Source: CAMLDH01 sp966250375 | Lineage (GTDB): Bacteria > Pseudomonadota > Gammaproteobacteria > Burkholderiales > Burkholderiaceae_D | NCBI GenBank assembly: GCA_966250375.1 | Contig: CBINHE010000050.1 | Coordinates: forward strand, 1-30,311 | Direction: 5' to 3' | Length of the DNA stretch: 30,311 bases | Shown: in pieces, positions 7,253 to 14,886 of the stretch | How the letters are laid out: every line of letters begins with the position of its first letter | How positions within the stretch are numbered: position 1 is the first letter of the stretch | Notes under the pieces: model-generated | What the model was told of the DNA's origin: nothing | What the model saw: only the letters and a program-made list of their open reading frames with translations | The model's database searches: none | Position numbers and translations under genes: made by a program

Positions 7253-8977
7253 TTGAAATTCATTGAAAACATGAAGGTCGGCCCACGTCTCGCCATCGGA
7301 TTCGGGGTCGTGCTTATACTCATGCTGGTATTGACCGGCGTCGCGATTAGCCGCATGGCCTTTATCCGTGCGAGTCTGGACCAAATAGTTGAAGGCGATG
7401 CCGCCAGATTGCGTTTGGTGAATTCGATGCGCGACTTGGTGCGCTACCAGTCCGTGACGGTGCGCGACGTCGTGATGCAGGAAGATTTTGCATTCAAGAA
7501 AAAAGAGCTCTCGCTCTCCAGGCAAGCCAAAGAAACCTACCAAACCGCAGCCGAGCAACTCGCGAAGCTGCTGTCCGACCCGCAGGACATAGCGGCAATG
7601 GCCAAGATTGCAGAGATCGATGGCAAGGTAAAGCTGGCCATCGACTTGGCCATCGACCATTCGCTCAGCGGCGATCAGGAGAACGCCGCCAACACGATCA
7701 GAGACAAGGTACGGCCCACCCAGATCGAACTGATCGCCGCATTGGATGCCTTGTTGAACCAGGTTGAAGCCGGCTCCAGGAAGTCCGCGATGGAGGCAGG
7801 AGAGACGTATAAAAGCGCCGTCACGCTGCTGTCCATCTTTGGAACACTTGCGTTATTGGTAGGTATCGCCGCAGCGACCCTAATCACGCGCGGGCTGTTG
7901 AAACAACTGGGCGGAGAACCCGCTTATGCGGTTGACATCGCGGGTAAGATCGCCGCCGGCGATCTTGCCGTTGCGATCGACACCAAGGCCAGCGACCGCA
8001 CCAGTCTGCTGTTCGCAATGAAGGGGATGCGCGACGGCCTGGCCCAACTCGTCGGCCAAGTGCGCAGCAGCACCGACACCATCGCCACTGCCTCCGGCCA
8101 GATTGCGGCCGGCAACCTCGACCTGTCTTCACGCACCGAACAACAAGCCAGCACATTGGAAGAAACCGCATCGTCGATGGAAGAACTGACTTCCACCGTC
8201 AAGCAGAATGCCGACAATGCGCGGCAAGCCAATGGGCTCGCGATGTCGGCGTCTGAAGTGGCGAGCAAAGGTGGCGCAGTGGTGTCGCAAGTGGTCGACA
8301 CGATGGGGTCGATCAACGAATCGGCCAGAAAGATTGTCGACATCATCGGCGTCATCGACGGCATTGCATTCCAGACCAACATCTTGGCGTTGAATGCTGC
8401 AGTGGAAGCCGCGCGCGCCGGCGAGCAAGGACGTGGCTTTGCGGTGGTGGCCACCGAAGTGCGCAACCTGGCGCAACGCTCGGCCGCCGCCGCCAAGGAA
8501 ATCAAGACACTGATTGGCGACTCGGTGGAAAAAGTCGATATCGGCGCCAAACTGGTAGACCAGGCCGGCGCCACCATGACGGAGATCGTCGAAAGCGTCA
8601 AACGGGTAACCGACATCATCAGCGAAATCGCTGCGGCCAATGAGGAACAGAATTCGGGCATCGAGCAGATCAACCAGGCAGTCAGCCAGATGGATGAAGT
8701 CACGCAACAAAACGCGTCACTGGTGGAAGAAGCGGCGGCTGCAGCGGATAGTTTGCGGGATCAAGCCAAGAATCTGGCGCAGGTGGTGAATGTCTTCAAG
8801 CTCGATGGCATGCAGGCTGCGGCGGCCATACCATCGGCGCCGGAGCGTGCCGTGCCGGGCGCGAAGGCACGTGTCGTGAAGCTTGCGCGCAGTACCCAGA
8901 CGACTGTATCGCCCCCGCAGCCACGCAAGGTCGCCAAGATGCAAGCTGGGACGGGAGATGAGTGGGAAGAGTTTTAA
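7253..8977 (+). CDS. Methyl-accepting chemotaxis protein
   Basis: A 574-residue chemoreceptor. The start is a TTG at 7253 with GGAGG five bases upstream; the ATG at 7271 would trim six residues. Order: TM1 (about 12-32), a helical periplasmic domain of about 155 residues of the four-helix-bundle type, TM2 (about 190-211), a HAMP-like segment (to about 265), methylation helices (EQQASTLEETASSMEELTSTV near 297-317), and the signalling tip (IDGIAFQTNILALNAAVEAARAGEQGRGFAVVATEVRNLAQRS, about 368-410) that contacts CheA/CheW. The C-terminus, after an Ala/Pro-rich linker, ends in EWEEF. It fits the xWxxF pentapeptide that docks CheR, and often CheB, so this receptor is probably a high-abundance, self-adapting one. 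The preceding secreted Cache-like protein is a candidate ligand-presenting partner. Confidence 0.95.
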   Translation: MKFIENMKVGPRLAIGFGVVLILMLVLTGVAISRMAFIRASLDQIVEGDAARLRLVNSMRDLVRYQSVTVRDVVMQEDFAFKKKELSLSRQAKETYQTAAEQLAKLLSDPQDIAAMAKIAEIDGKVKLAIDLAIDHSLSGDQENAANTIRDKVRPTQIELIAALDALLNQVEAGSRKSAMEAGETYKSAVTLLSIFGTLALLVGIAAATLITRGLLKQLGGEPAYAVDIAGKIAAGDLAVAIDTKASDRTSLLFAMKGMRDGLAQLVGQVRSSTDTIATASGQIAAGNLDLSSRTEQQASTLEETASSMEELTSTVKQNADNARQANGLAMSASEVASKGGAVVSQVVDTMGSINESARKIVDIIGVIDGIAFQTNILALNAAVEAARAGEQGRGFAVVATEVRNLAQRSAAAAKEIKTLIGDSVEKVDIGAKLVDQAGATMTEIVESVKRVTDIISEIAAANEEQNSGIEQINQAVSQMDEVTQQNASLVEEAAAAADSLRDQAKNLAQVVNVFKLDGMQAAAAIPSAPERAVPGAKARVVKLARSTQTTVSPPQPRKVAKMQAGTGDEWEEF

Positions 8978-9052
8978 GCTTGCACTCCCCGGATGCGTTC
9001 TACTTCGCCAATCTGCCCGCGCTGGAACAGGCGGCATAGATGGCCGGCCGGA

Positions 9053-9113
9053 TTATCCACCGCGCTGCACGCTCTTGCCCTGCGCACGGGGCGGCGAGCG
9101 GCGCGGTGGATAA
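9053..9113. repeat. 13-bp inverted repeat with DnaA-box-like arms
   Basis: TTATCCACCGCGC (9053-9065) and GCGCGGTGGATAA (9101-9113) are perfect inverted copies 35 bp apart. Each outer end resembles a DnaA box (TTATCCAC). The hairpin lies between the chemoreceptor and the convergent N-acetyltransferase gene. It lacks T-runs, so it may be a dispersed repeat or a factor-assisted bidirectional terminator. Confidence 0.5.
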
Positions 9114-9169
9114 CCGTAGGCCAGCCTCACTCAACTGCGATATTGGAATTTGCGGCAAGCTTTGCAATT

Positions 9170-9940
9170 TCAGGTATTGAACGTCAGCCCAAATGCATCA
9201 GCCAAGATGGATGCGCAATCTTCCGGGACGATGGTTTGCTTTTCCACTCTCCCACTTTCGACAGTTTTCAGCATGTCGCCGAAGAGAATTTTTCTGCCCG
9301 TTTGGTCGTGCAGGATTATCACCAGTTTTTGCACAAAAACCGCATCAGGGTGCGTCGAGTTGAGGTAATTGGCCGGCACAAAATCAATCCATTCTTGCGG
9401 AGACAGATCGAACGCGTACTGATTTGCCCATTCTCCGTCAACCAGCGCTTTCAACAGATACCCGTGCTCGTTGCTCTTACTTAGCACGAAGGTATCAAAG
9501 TCCTGTTTAACTTCAACATCAAGCAAATTCAGCCGCATCGGCGCCCTAATGCCATAACTACCAAAGCCCAAGTCACACAACCATTCTTCGCCATTCACTG
9601 TCAGCACGATTGCCATGTGCGTCTTGGGTCTTTTAACTGGGTAGAACATGGGGCGGGCGGCGACGAATTGGTATGTGATGCCAAGTGCCTGCAGCGCCAT
9701 GGCAAAGATGCCATTGAGCTCGTAACAGTATCCGCCACGATTGCGGCAGAGGATTTTTTCGGCGATTTCCTCAGGAACCAAGGAAACGACTTTCCCGGCT
9801 TGAACATCAAGGTTTTCGAATGGCACCGTGAATAACTGGCATCGCATCATTTCAGTTACGGTGGCAATATCCGCTTTTGCATCGCCGTGAAAACCGATTC
9901 TATCAAGATAGTTTTGAAGTAGAAAATTGTCAGCTTTCAT
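9170..9940 (-). CDS. nat: Arylamine N-acetyltransferase
   Basis: A 256-residue cytosolic enzyme that transfers acetyl from acetyl-CoA to arylamines, arylhydrazines or related amines through a cysteine intermediate. The catalytic triad is intact and in canonical positions: Cys72 in RNRGGYCYELN, His108 in PKTHMAIV, Asp123 in LCDLGFG. The N-terminal FLLQNYLDRIGF and TVPFENLDV motifs are also typical. The start is placed at 9940, preceded by GGAGG at six bases; an upstream in-frame ATG at 9958 overlaps that ribosome site and is unlikely. It stands alone and converges on the chemoreceptor gene. Length is normal for the family, although the C-terminal third is rather divergent. The natural substrate is not indicated by the context. 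Confidence 0.93.
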   Translation of the reverse strand: MKADNFLLQNYLDRIGFHGDAKADIATVTEMMRCQLFTVPFENLDVQAGKVVSLVPEEIAEKILCRNRGGYCYELNGIFAMALQALGITYQFVAARPMFYPVKRPKTHMAIVLTVNGEEWLCDLGFGSYGIRAPMRLNLLDVEVKQDFDTFVLSKSNEHGYLLKALVDGEWANQYAFDLSPQEWIDFVPANYLNSTHPDAVFVQKLVIILHDQTGRKILFGDMLKTVESGRVEKQTIVPEDCASILADAFGLTFNT

Positions 9941-9959
9941 GCTTAGCCTCCATTGCAAT

Positions 9960-10291
9960 GGTTGCTAATATTCCAGAATCCACAGATTGCAAATCGTTTT
10001 TAGAAGGATCAAACATGATTGCCCTTTATTAATTTAATTAGTAACTCATGTCACTCAAGCTATGGGTACCGCTACTGCCACTTATGTAGCACTTCTCGTA
10101 AATCGCCCCCAATATTTAGAGCCCCTGCTTCACATCAATTAGTAAATGAAACAAGGGGGGAGAACAAACTATCCATTCTTCAACCATGCTGCCGAATTGA
10201 GCTCCCTTCCCCCTCCCATAACATCTCATCCAATAAAACCATTGGAATCAGCTCTACTTAAATCCGCTAACACAAAGGCTGAATTCATAAG
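9960..10291. other. AT-rich spacer at the left edge of the imported segment
   Basis: No gene, RNA or clear repeat is seen. Base composition turns AT-rich here compared with the N-acetyltransferase gene to the left, marking the left end of the compositionally distinct segment. The short plus-strand frames at 10019 and 10146 have no family features and no convincing ribosome sites. Confidence 0.4.
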
Positions 10292-11086
10292 TTATTTTGC
10301 AAAAACCATATATTTAAGTAGCAAACTTACAAATAAAACCAACATTGAAACAACCAACATTCGACGGACAAAACCATCCCCACGAGTCAATGTCATATGA
10401 CTGCCAACATGATTACCAGCGATGTTGCAAACGACTAAAGGCAAAGCTAAAACATAAGCAACCTTACCTGCCATGATAAAGGCCACCAATGAACCAATAT
10501 TCGACGCAAAGTTAAATGATTTTGAGTTGGCAGAGCTCATCACGAGATCCATCTTGCATATGTAATGAAAAGCCAGAATGAATAAGCTTCCTGTTCCCGG
10601 TCCAAAGAAACCATCATAAAATCCCACAACCAAACATACAAAAGGTATAAGGGCATACAAGGTTAAGTTGGTTAAGGAGCGCTCCTTGACTGCTTTATTT
10701 TTAGGCAGCAAAAAAATAAGAATGCCGACAGGGATCAAAAACAAGATGATTTTTGCAACGCTTTCCTGCGAAACCCAGAGAATCAAGCGAGATCCTAGAT
10801 ATGCACCTATCAAGGCAAAAGGGATCCCAGCCAATGCAATGCCAATCCGCATTTTGCTGCCTTTGAAAAAATTACGAATGGCTGCTATGGTCCCCAAGGT
10901 ACTGACCACCTTCTCTTGCCCCAAAGCCACTTGAGGGGGCAATCCGACTAAAAGAAAGCCAGGTACTAAAAACAAGCCACCACCACCAGCAATGCTATCG
11001 ACAAATCCTGCTACAAAAGCAACCACACAAAGCAGTGCAACTGCCAGAAGCCAATGTTCAGCCCAAAAACCAGTTAAAAACTCCAT
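10292..11086 (-). CDS. TSUP (TauE/SafE, YfcA-like) membrane protein
   Basis: A 264-residue inner-membrane protein with about eight hydrophobic segments. It carries the TSUP signatures: AGFVDSIAGGGGLFLVPGFLLVGLPPQVALGQEKVVSTLGT in the first half and GFYDGFFGPGTGSLFILAF in the second. The spacing is most like YfcA. The family is linked to export or uptake of sulfite, sulfonates and organic anions, though most members are uncharacterised. The gene lies 59 bp downstream of a 2-oxoglutrate-type oxygenase gene on the same strand and probably shares its transcript, so it may move the oxygenase's product or a co-product. Its AT-rich codon use matches the two neighbours and differs from the rest of the window. 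Substrate unknown. Confidence 0.85.
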   Translation of the reverse strand: MEFLTGFWAEHWLLAVALLCVVAFVAGFVDSIAGGGGLFLVPGFLLVGLPPQVALGQEKVVSTLGTIAAIRNFFKGSKMRIGIALAGIPFALIGAYLGSRLILWVSQESVAKIILFLIPVGILIFLLPKNKAVKERSLTNLTLYALIPFVCLVVGFYDGFFGPGTGSLFILAFHYICKMDLVMSSANSKSFNFASNIGSLVAFIMAGKVAYVLALPLVVCNIAGNHVGSHMTLTRGDGFVRRMLVVSMLVLFVSLLLKYMVFAK

Positions 11087-11145
11087 TATTGTCTCGCAAA
11101 CATTATTAAAAATTTACTCAAACTTGATACGTATATAAACAATTT

Positions 11146-12165
11146 CTAAACCTTGCAGACATAAGGTAAATCGTCAGAAACTGGAATAAATCGTTCAGAA
11201 CCATTCAAACCAAACATTCTCATCAGCCATCGATCCTTCCCATCAAATTTAGGGATAAATCCACGTCGGGTGTGTAATACCTTTTGGTTTTTGAAAATCA
11301 AGAAATCCCCTTTATCAAGGACCAAATCTTGATCAAAATTTTGTGTATTTAAAAGGCTAACCAACCGATCTAATGCTTCTTGTGCAAATGCCATATCTGC
11401 ACTAACATTTTCAACATCTAATCGGCACAACCATCCATTGACTTCATCAAACCTCAACACTGGCAAGCCTTTGGTTACCGCTTGGTCACCGTCAAAAGAG
11501 GCCGGGCGTTGGATCGAGAAGAATGGTCCTTGAAGGATGCCCAAATCATCCAAAGTCAGACATTCAAGAACTTCAGTTAAAGATACGATCGTTGTCGGCA
11601 CATTGGCATCACCACGCACACCATACAAAGATAGATATTCAGGGCAACCCGATGTGGTTAAGTCAGGCTCGGATAAAAGCGGTAGATCAGGATTGTCTAC
11701 ATGGTAACCAAATGTTGTTTCTGAACCATGAGAGCTGGCATTGGCTGCTTGAGAAGCAACGGGGACAACTTGCCTCACTAATTTGGTTCTATTTTCTCCA
11801 GAATATACAACTGGCAATAAACCCAACAAGCCATATATAGAGAACTGGACGCGAACTGCTATGGGTGTAGCCCAATTAGGCAAATATCCTGTTTTAGGTG
11901 TGGAAACAATCAAGTCATCTATGGGCAAACCTTTGATAAGCAAAGCAACGCTGTCACTACTTTTAAAATCACTTAGAACCTTAACCAGATTTTCTGACAA
12001 AGCAGGCTTGACAATCTCTGACAAATAAGAATATTCCTCGAAGAGCTCTTTATCTGATAACGGCCCATTTTCAAGAAGTTTTTTTACCGCAAGTGATTCG
12101 CTCTGTGTAAGCGACACCTCACTTAAACCATTAATTTGTTTATGTTTTAACGCAAGTTGTTGCAT
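11146..12165 (-). CDS. Fe(II)/2-oxoglutarate oxygenase, clavaminate synthase/AsnO-like
   Basis: A 339-residue soluble oxygenase of the TauD superfamily. The facial triad is visible: H155-x-D157 in TFGYHVDNPDLP and H298 in VLHTRRGF, with the 2-oxoglutarate-anchoring Arg in DGKDRWLMRMF (about residue 312). The block GDFLIFKNQKVLHTRRGFIPKFDGKDRW is close in style to amino-acid beta-hydroxylases such as asparagine oxygenase (AsnO) and VioC rather than to TauD proper, so hydroxylation of a free or carrier-bound amino acid is the best guess. The start at 12165 follows GAGG at suitable spacing. It precedes the TSUP gene and diverges from a MocR-type regulator 101 bp away. No peptide synthetase is nearby. 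Substrate is not readable; superfamily membership is firm. Confidence 0.82.
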   Translation of the reverse strand: MQQLALKHKQINGLSEVSLTQSESLAVKKLLENGPLSDKELFEEYSYLSEIVKPALSENLVKVLSDFKSSDSVALLIKGLPIDDLIVSTPKTGYLPNWATPIAVRVQFSIYGLLGLLPVVYSGENRTKLVRQVVPVASQAANASSHGSETTFGYHVDNPDLPLLSEPDLTTSGCPEYLSLYGVRGDANVPTTIVSLTEVLECLTLDDLGILQGPFFSIQRPASFDGDQAVTKGLPVLRFDEVNGWLCRLDVENVSADMAFAQEALDRLVSLLNTQNFDQDLVLDKGDFLIFKNQKVLHTRRGFIPKFDGKDRWLMRMFGLNGSERFIPVSDDLPYVCKV

Positions 12166-12266
12166 TCTCTACCTCATTTCTACTAATTGAGGCCGAACTT
12201 TAATCGAGGTAAAGAGTTATTAAAAGTTACAGAGAATAGCTGTTTTTTTAATACAGATTATTTTTC
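12166..12266. promoter_or_regulatory. Divergent promoter/operator region of the MocR island
   Basis: The 101-bp gap between the oxygenase and regulator genes must hold both promoters. Repeated motifs are visible: ATTCTCTACCTC (12164-12175) is inversely echoed by GAGGTAAAGAG (12206-12216) and AGAGAAT (12231-12237), and CCTCA (12172-12176) by TGAGG (12188-12192). These could form the MocR site, but the first arm also contains the oxygenase ribosome site. No strong -35/-10 pair was recognised. Confidence 0.4.
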
Positions 12267-13733
12267 ATGTCAAAAATCATAAAAATCACATCAGAACTAC
12301 GTCACCACATCGAAGAATGCTATTACAGCCCCAAGCAAAAGTTTTTTTCAGTTCGTGAATTGGCCGAAAAATATCAAATCAGCACCAATTCTGCGAACAA
12401 AATTCTTCAATCTTTAGAAGATCTTGGGTTGTTACAAGCCTATCCAAAACACGGTTTTTTTATAAAGCACAAACTGCCTTTTAAAAATTCAGCGCTTCAT
12501 ACAAAAAGCGCCGCGAAGCCCTTTTTTTGCGTGAATGAACATATTAAGAATCGAGCGAACAGTATTCGTACTTGGGCAGAAATGGTTAATAGCCGAGGGC
12601 AAGTGCGTATGGACTTGGCAACAGGATCGCCAGAGTTTTATCCAACATTAAAGCTCCAAACGATTCATAATCGGCTGGCTCGGCATAACCCATCTATTTT
12701 CACTGAATATGCTTTTGGAGTAGGTTCAGTTCAATTACGCAACCAAGTATCCACTCAGTATGTAAAAGCCAGCTGTCTGATACACCCCGAAGAAATACTA
12801 ATTACGCAAGGCGCAACACCCGCCTTGATTCTTGCGTTACAAGCAACCACTCAAGCAGGTGATTGGGTGCTCATAGAAGCCCCCACATATTTTGGATTTT
12901 TACAGATATTAGATACGTTGCAGTTAAATGCGGTTGAACTTCCCATAAACATAACCAGTGGCTTGCAGCCTGAAGATTTACGCTCTGCCATTGATCATGC
13001 AAAAAGAAGCGGACACGTTATACGTGCCTGCTTATTACAAGCGAATTATCACAATCCAACAGGACTATCCATCCCTCAAGAAGTACGAGCAGAACTACTG
13101 GATATTTGCACTGAGCATAATATTGCCATTATTGAAGATGATACTTTCGGCGAATTGCACCACCATAATAATGAGAGGGGTCATTTTGCTCCGCTAAAAG
13201 CGCTTGATAAAAGAGGAAATGTTATTTTATGCAGCTCCTTATCTAAACTCATTGCACCAGGTTTAAGAGTCGGCTTTGTATCAGGCGGGAAATGGCATGA
13301 ACAAATAAAAACACTCCAACATTCGACCGCTATTTCTTGCTCAACAATGCCTCAATTGGTCTTGGCCGAATTTATGAAACAAAGCTATAGCTTGTATCTA
13401 AAAAAATTACGCAGCATCTGCCGAGAAAATGTCTTGTTGGCTGTAAAAATCATACAATCACATTTCCCCAAAAACACTCATGTCAGCTTGCCAAAAGGTG
13501 GTTATCTTTTATGGCTTACCCTCCCAGAAAAACTTAATACAGACTTGTTACTGCTCATTGCCTTGGAAAGATATAACATTGCCTTCGCTCCAGGCATCCT
13601 GTTTTCAAACATAAGCAATCACAGACAATCTATGCGTATCAATTGTGCGTTGATGTCTCAAACCAAAGAACAAGAAGGACTGAAAAAATTGGGAGAACTT
13701 GCGAAAAGCGAAGCAGCACTAATGAGCTGTTGA
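12267..13733 (+). CDS. MocR-type transcriptional regulator (GntR HTH + aminotransferase)
   Basis: A 488-residue PLP-dependent regulator. Residues 1-70 form a GntR-type winged helix (FSVRELAEKYQISTNSANKILQSLEDLGLLQAYPKHGFFI). From about 110 on it is a fold-type I aminotransferase domain with the PLP contacts in place: NYHNPTG (N263), EDDTFGEL (D291/D292) and the Schiff-base lysine K327 in SSLSKLIAPGLRVG. MocR proteins sense an amino-acid-like ligand through PLP and usually control the divergent gene (TauR, GabR and PdxR are examples). By that rule it should regulate the oxygenase/TSUP pair. No good ribosome site precedes the ATG; the first in-frame ATG is used. AT-rich codon use indicates acquisition with its neighbours. 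An independent aminotransferase role is less likely. Confidence 0.88.
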   Translation: MSKIIKITSELRHHIEECYYSPKQKFFSVRELAEKYQISTNSANKILQSLEDLGLLQAYPKHGFFIKHKLPFKNSALHTKSAAKPFFCVNEHIKNRANSIRTWAEMVNSRGQVRMDLATGSPEFYPTLKLQTIHNRLARHNPSIFTEYAFGVGSVQLRNQVSTQYVKASCLIHPEEILITQGATPALILALQATTQAGDWVLIEAPTYFGFLQILDTLQLNAVELPINITSGLQPEDLRSAIDHAKRSGHVIRACLLQANYHNPTGLSIPQEVRAELLDICTEHNIAIIEDDTFGELHHHNNERGHFAPLKALDKRGNVILCSSLSKLIAPGLRVGFVSGGKWHEQIKTLQHSTAISCSTMPQLVLAEFMKQSYSLYLKKLRSICRENVLLAVKIIQSHFPKNTHVSLPKGGYLLWLTLPEKLNTDLLLLIALERYNIAFAPGILFSNISNHRQSMRINCALMSQTKEQEGLKKLGELAKSEAALMSC

Positions 13734-13924
13734 AAATCCTTCATGGTTGCGGTGATTAATATCTGTAAAAGCTTGAGAAATAGCAAAGAACCTCAGACAG
13801 ATTCGATCGTTTTTTATATCTCCGAAGCCACTACATTTAGGAAAAAGCAGGTCTGCCATTTTCGTCATAGCTGCCAATCAGCAAGTTTGCCAATCAAGAT
13901 CAAACCCGCGTAGAATGGAAAAAC
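13734..13924 (+). promoter_or_regulatory. Right edge of AT-rich segment and promoter of tRNA-Gly
   Basis: The first part is AT-rich without a gene. Just before the tRNA, TTGCCA (13887-13892), an 18-nt spacer and TAGAAT (13911-13916) form a good sigma-70 promoter, placing initiation at or a few bases before the tRNA start at 13925. Confidence 0.6.
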
Positions 13925-13998
13925 GCGGGTGTAGTTCAATGGTAGAACGAAAGCTTCCCAAGCTCTAGACGAGGGTTCGATCCCCTTCACCCGCTCCA
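13925..13998 (+). tRNA. glyU: tRNA-Gly (anticodon CCC)
   Basis: A complete 74-nt cloverleaf. The acceptor arm GCGGGTG pairs with CACCCGC, the discriminator T is followed by an encoded CCA at 13996-13998, and the D arm is GTTCAATGGTAGAAC. The anticodon stem GAAAGCTTCCCAAGCTCT has loop TTCCCAA, giving anticodon CCC. The T arm is GAGGGTTCGATCCCCTT. It closely resembles E. coli glyU. It has its own promoter and terminator and so appears monocistronic. It lies at the right border of the AT-rich segment. Confidence 0.95.
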
Positions 13999-14011
13999 GG
14001 TCACCCTCAAG

Positions 14012-14035
14012 GCACCGTCTCTCCGGTGCTTTTTT
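14012..14035 (+). terminator. Rho-independent terminator of tRNA-Gly
   Basis: Stem GCACCG (14012-14017) / CGGTGC (14024-14029), a six-base loop, then six T (14030-14035). It begins 14 bp after the tRNA CCA end and fits its transcription terminator. Confidence 0.9.
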
Positions 14036-14089
14036 ATTGCCAATGCGTAAAAACACATAATACGCAGCATCTACAACGAGTATTCCAGC

Positions 14090-14806
14090 ATGCCTGACAA
14101 CAAACCCGCCGACGAGTCCAAACACCTGTTTTATGACCCAACAGAACACCGTATCCGCAGCTTCGTCACGCGGGCGGGACGCTTGTCGATTGCACAGGGA
14201 AAAGCGATCGAAACCTTGGGACCGCAGTTTTGCATTCCTTACGCCAAGACGCCGCTCGACTTTGCGCAAGCGTTCGGCCACAACGCGCCAACAATTCTCG
14301 AAATCGGTTTTGGCATGGGCGAGACGACGGCGAAGATTGCGGCAGGCATGCCTGAGAAGAATTTCTTCGGTGTCGAAGTACATACGCCCGGCGTCGGCAG
14401 TCTATTGAAGCTGATCGGCGAACAGAGACTCACGAATTTGCGACTGATTCAGCATGATGCGTTTGAAGTCATTACCAACATGATTGCGCCGGCGTCATTG
14501 GCCGGTGCGCATGTGTTCTTTCCCGATCCGTGGCACAAGGCGCGGCACAACAAGCGGCGGCTGATTCAGGCGCCGTTCGTGAGTCTGCTGGCGTCGCGTA
14601 TTGCGCCGGGCGGCTATCTGCATTGCGCAACCGACTGGCAGGAATATGCGGAGCAGATGCTGGAAGTGTTGAGTGCGGAACCCACATTGCGCAATACCGC
14701 TGACACTTATGCGCCCCGGCCGGATTACCGGCCGGTGACCAAGTTCGAAAATCGCGGATTACGGCTTGGGCATGGGGTGTGGGATTTGGTGTTTATGAAG
14801 CGGTAA
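14090..14806 (+). CDS. trmB: tRNA (guanine-N7-)-methyltransferase
   Basis: A 238-residue SAM-dependent enzyme that methylates G46 in the variable loop of tRNAs. Seen: VTRAGRLSIAQGKAIE near residue 26, the SAM-binding loop ILEIGFGMGETTAKIA, NFFGVEVHTPGVGSLLKLI, RLIQHDAFEVI, the hallmark FFPDPWHKARHNKRRLIQ, and the closing ATDWQEYAEQMLEVL and TKFENRGLRLGHGVWDL. Length is typical. It starts just after the tRNA-Gly terminator with only a weak GAG upstream of the ATG, and is convergent with recQ. Confidence 0.97.
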   Translation: MPDNKPADESKHLFYDPTEHRIRSFVTRAGRLSIAQGKAIETLGPQFCIPYAKTPLDFAQAFGHNAPTILEIGFGMGETTAKIAAGMPEKNFFGVEVHTPGVGSLLKLIGEQRLTNLRLIQHDAFEVITNMIAPASLAGAHVFFPDPWHKARHNKRRLIQAPFVSLLASRIAPGGYLHCATDWQEYAEQMLEVLSAEPTLRNTADTYAPRPDYRPVTKFENRGLRLGHGVWDLVFMKR

Positions 14807-14814
14807 ATACTATT

Positions 14815-14880
14815 TGACGTTGCGCACGTTCCCTTCTTCCGCCTGCGGGAAAAGAAAGCTCTGGGCGCAACGTCAGTTTT
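14815..14880 (+). terminator. Hairpin between convergent trmB and recQ
   Basis: Perfect 11-bp arms TGACGTTGCGC (14815-14825) and GCGCAACGTCA (14865-14875) enclose a smaller internal stem (TTCCGC / GCGGGAA). On the plus strand the second arm is followed by GTTTT. Position right after the trmB stop suggests a trmB terminator, possibly acting on recQ readthrough too. Confidence 0.55.
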
Positions 14881-14886
14881 ATCGCT

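Noticed and set aside
9053..9113. Replication origin based on DnaA-box-like arms
   Set aside because: Only two imperfect boxes, no AT-rich unwinding element, and no dnaA, dnaN or gidA nearby.
13904..13930. Hairpin CCCGCGT / ACGCGGG spanning the tRNA promoter and 5' end
   Set aside because: The second arm is the tRNA acceptor strand itself; the match is short and probably coincidental.
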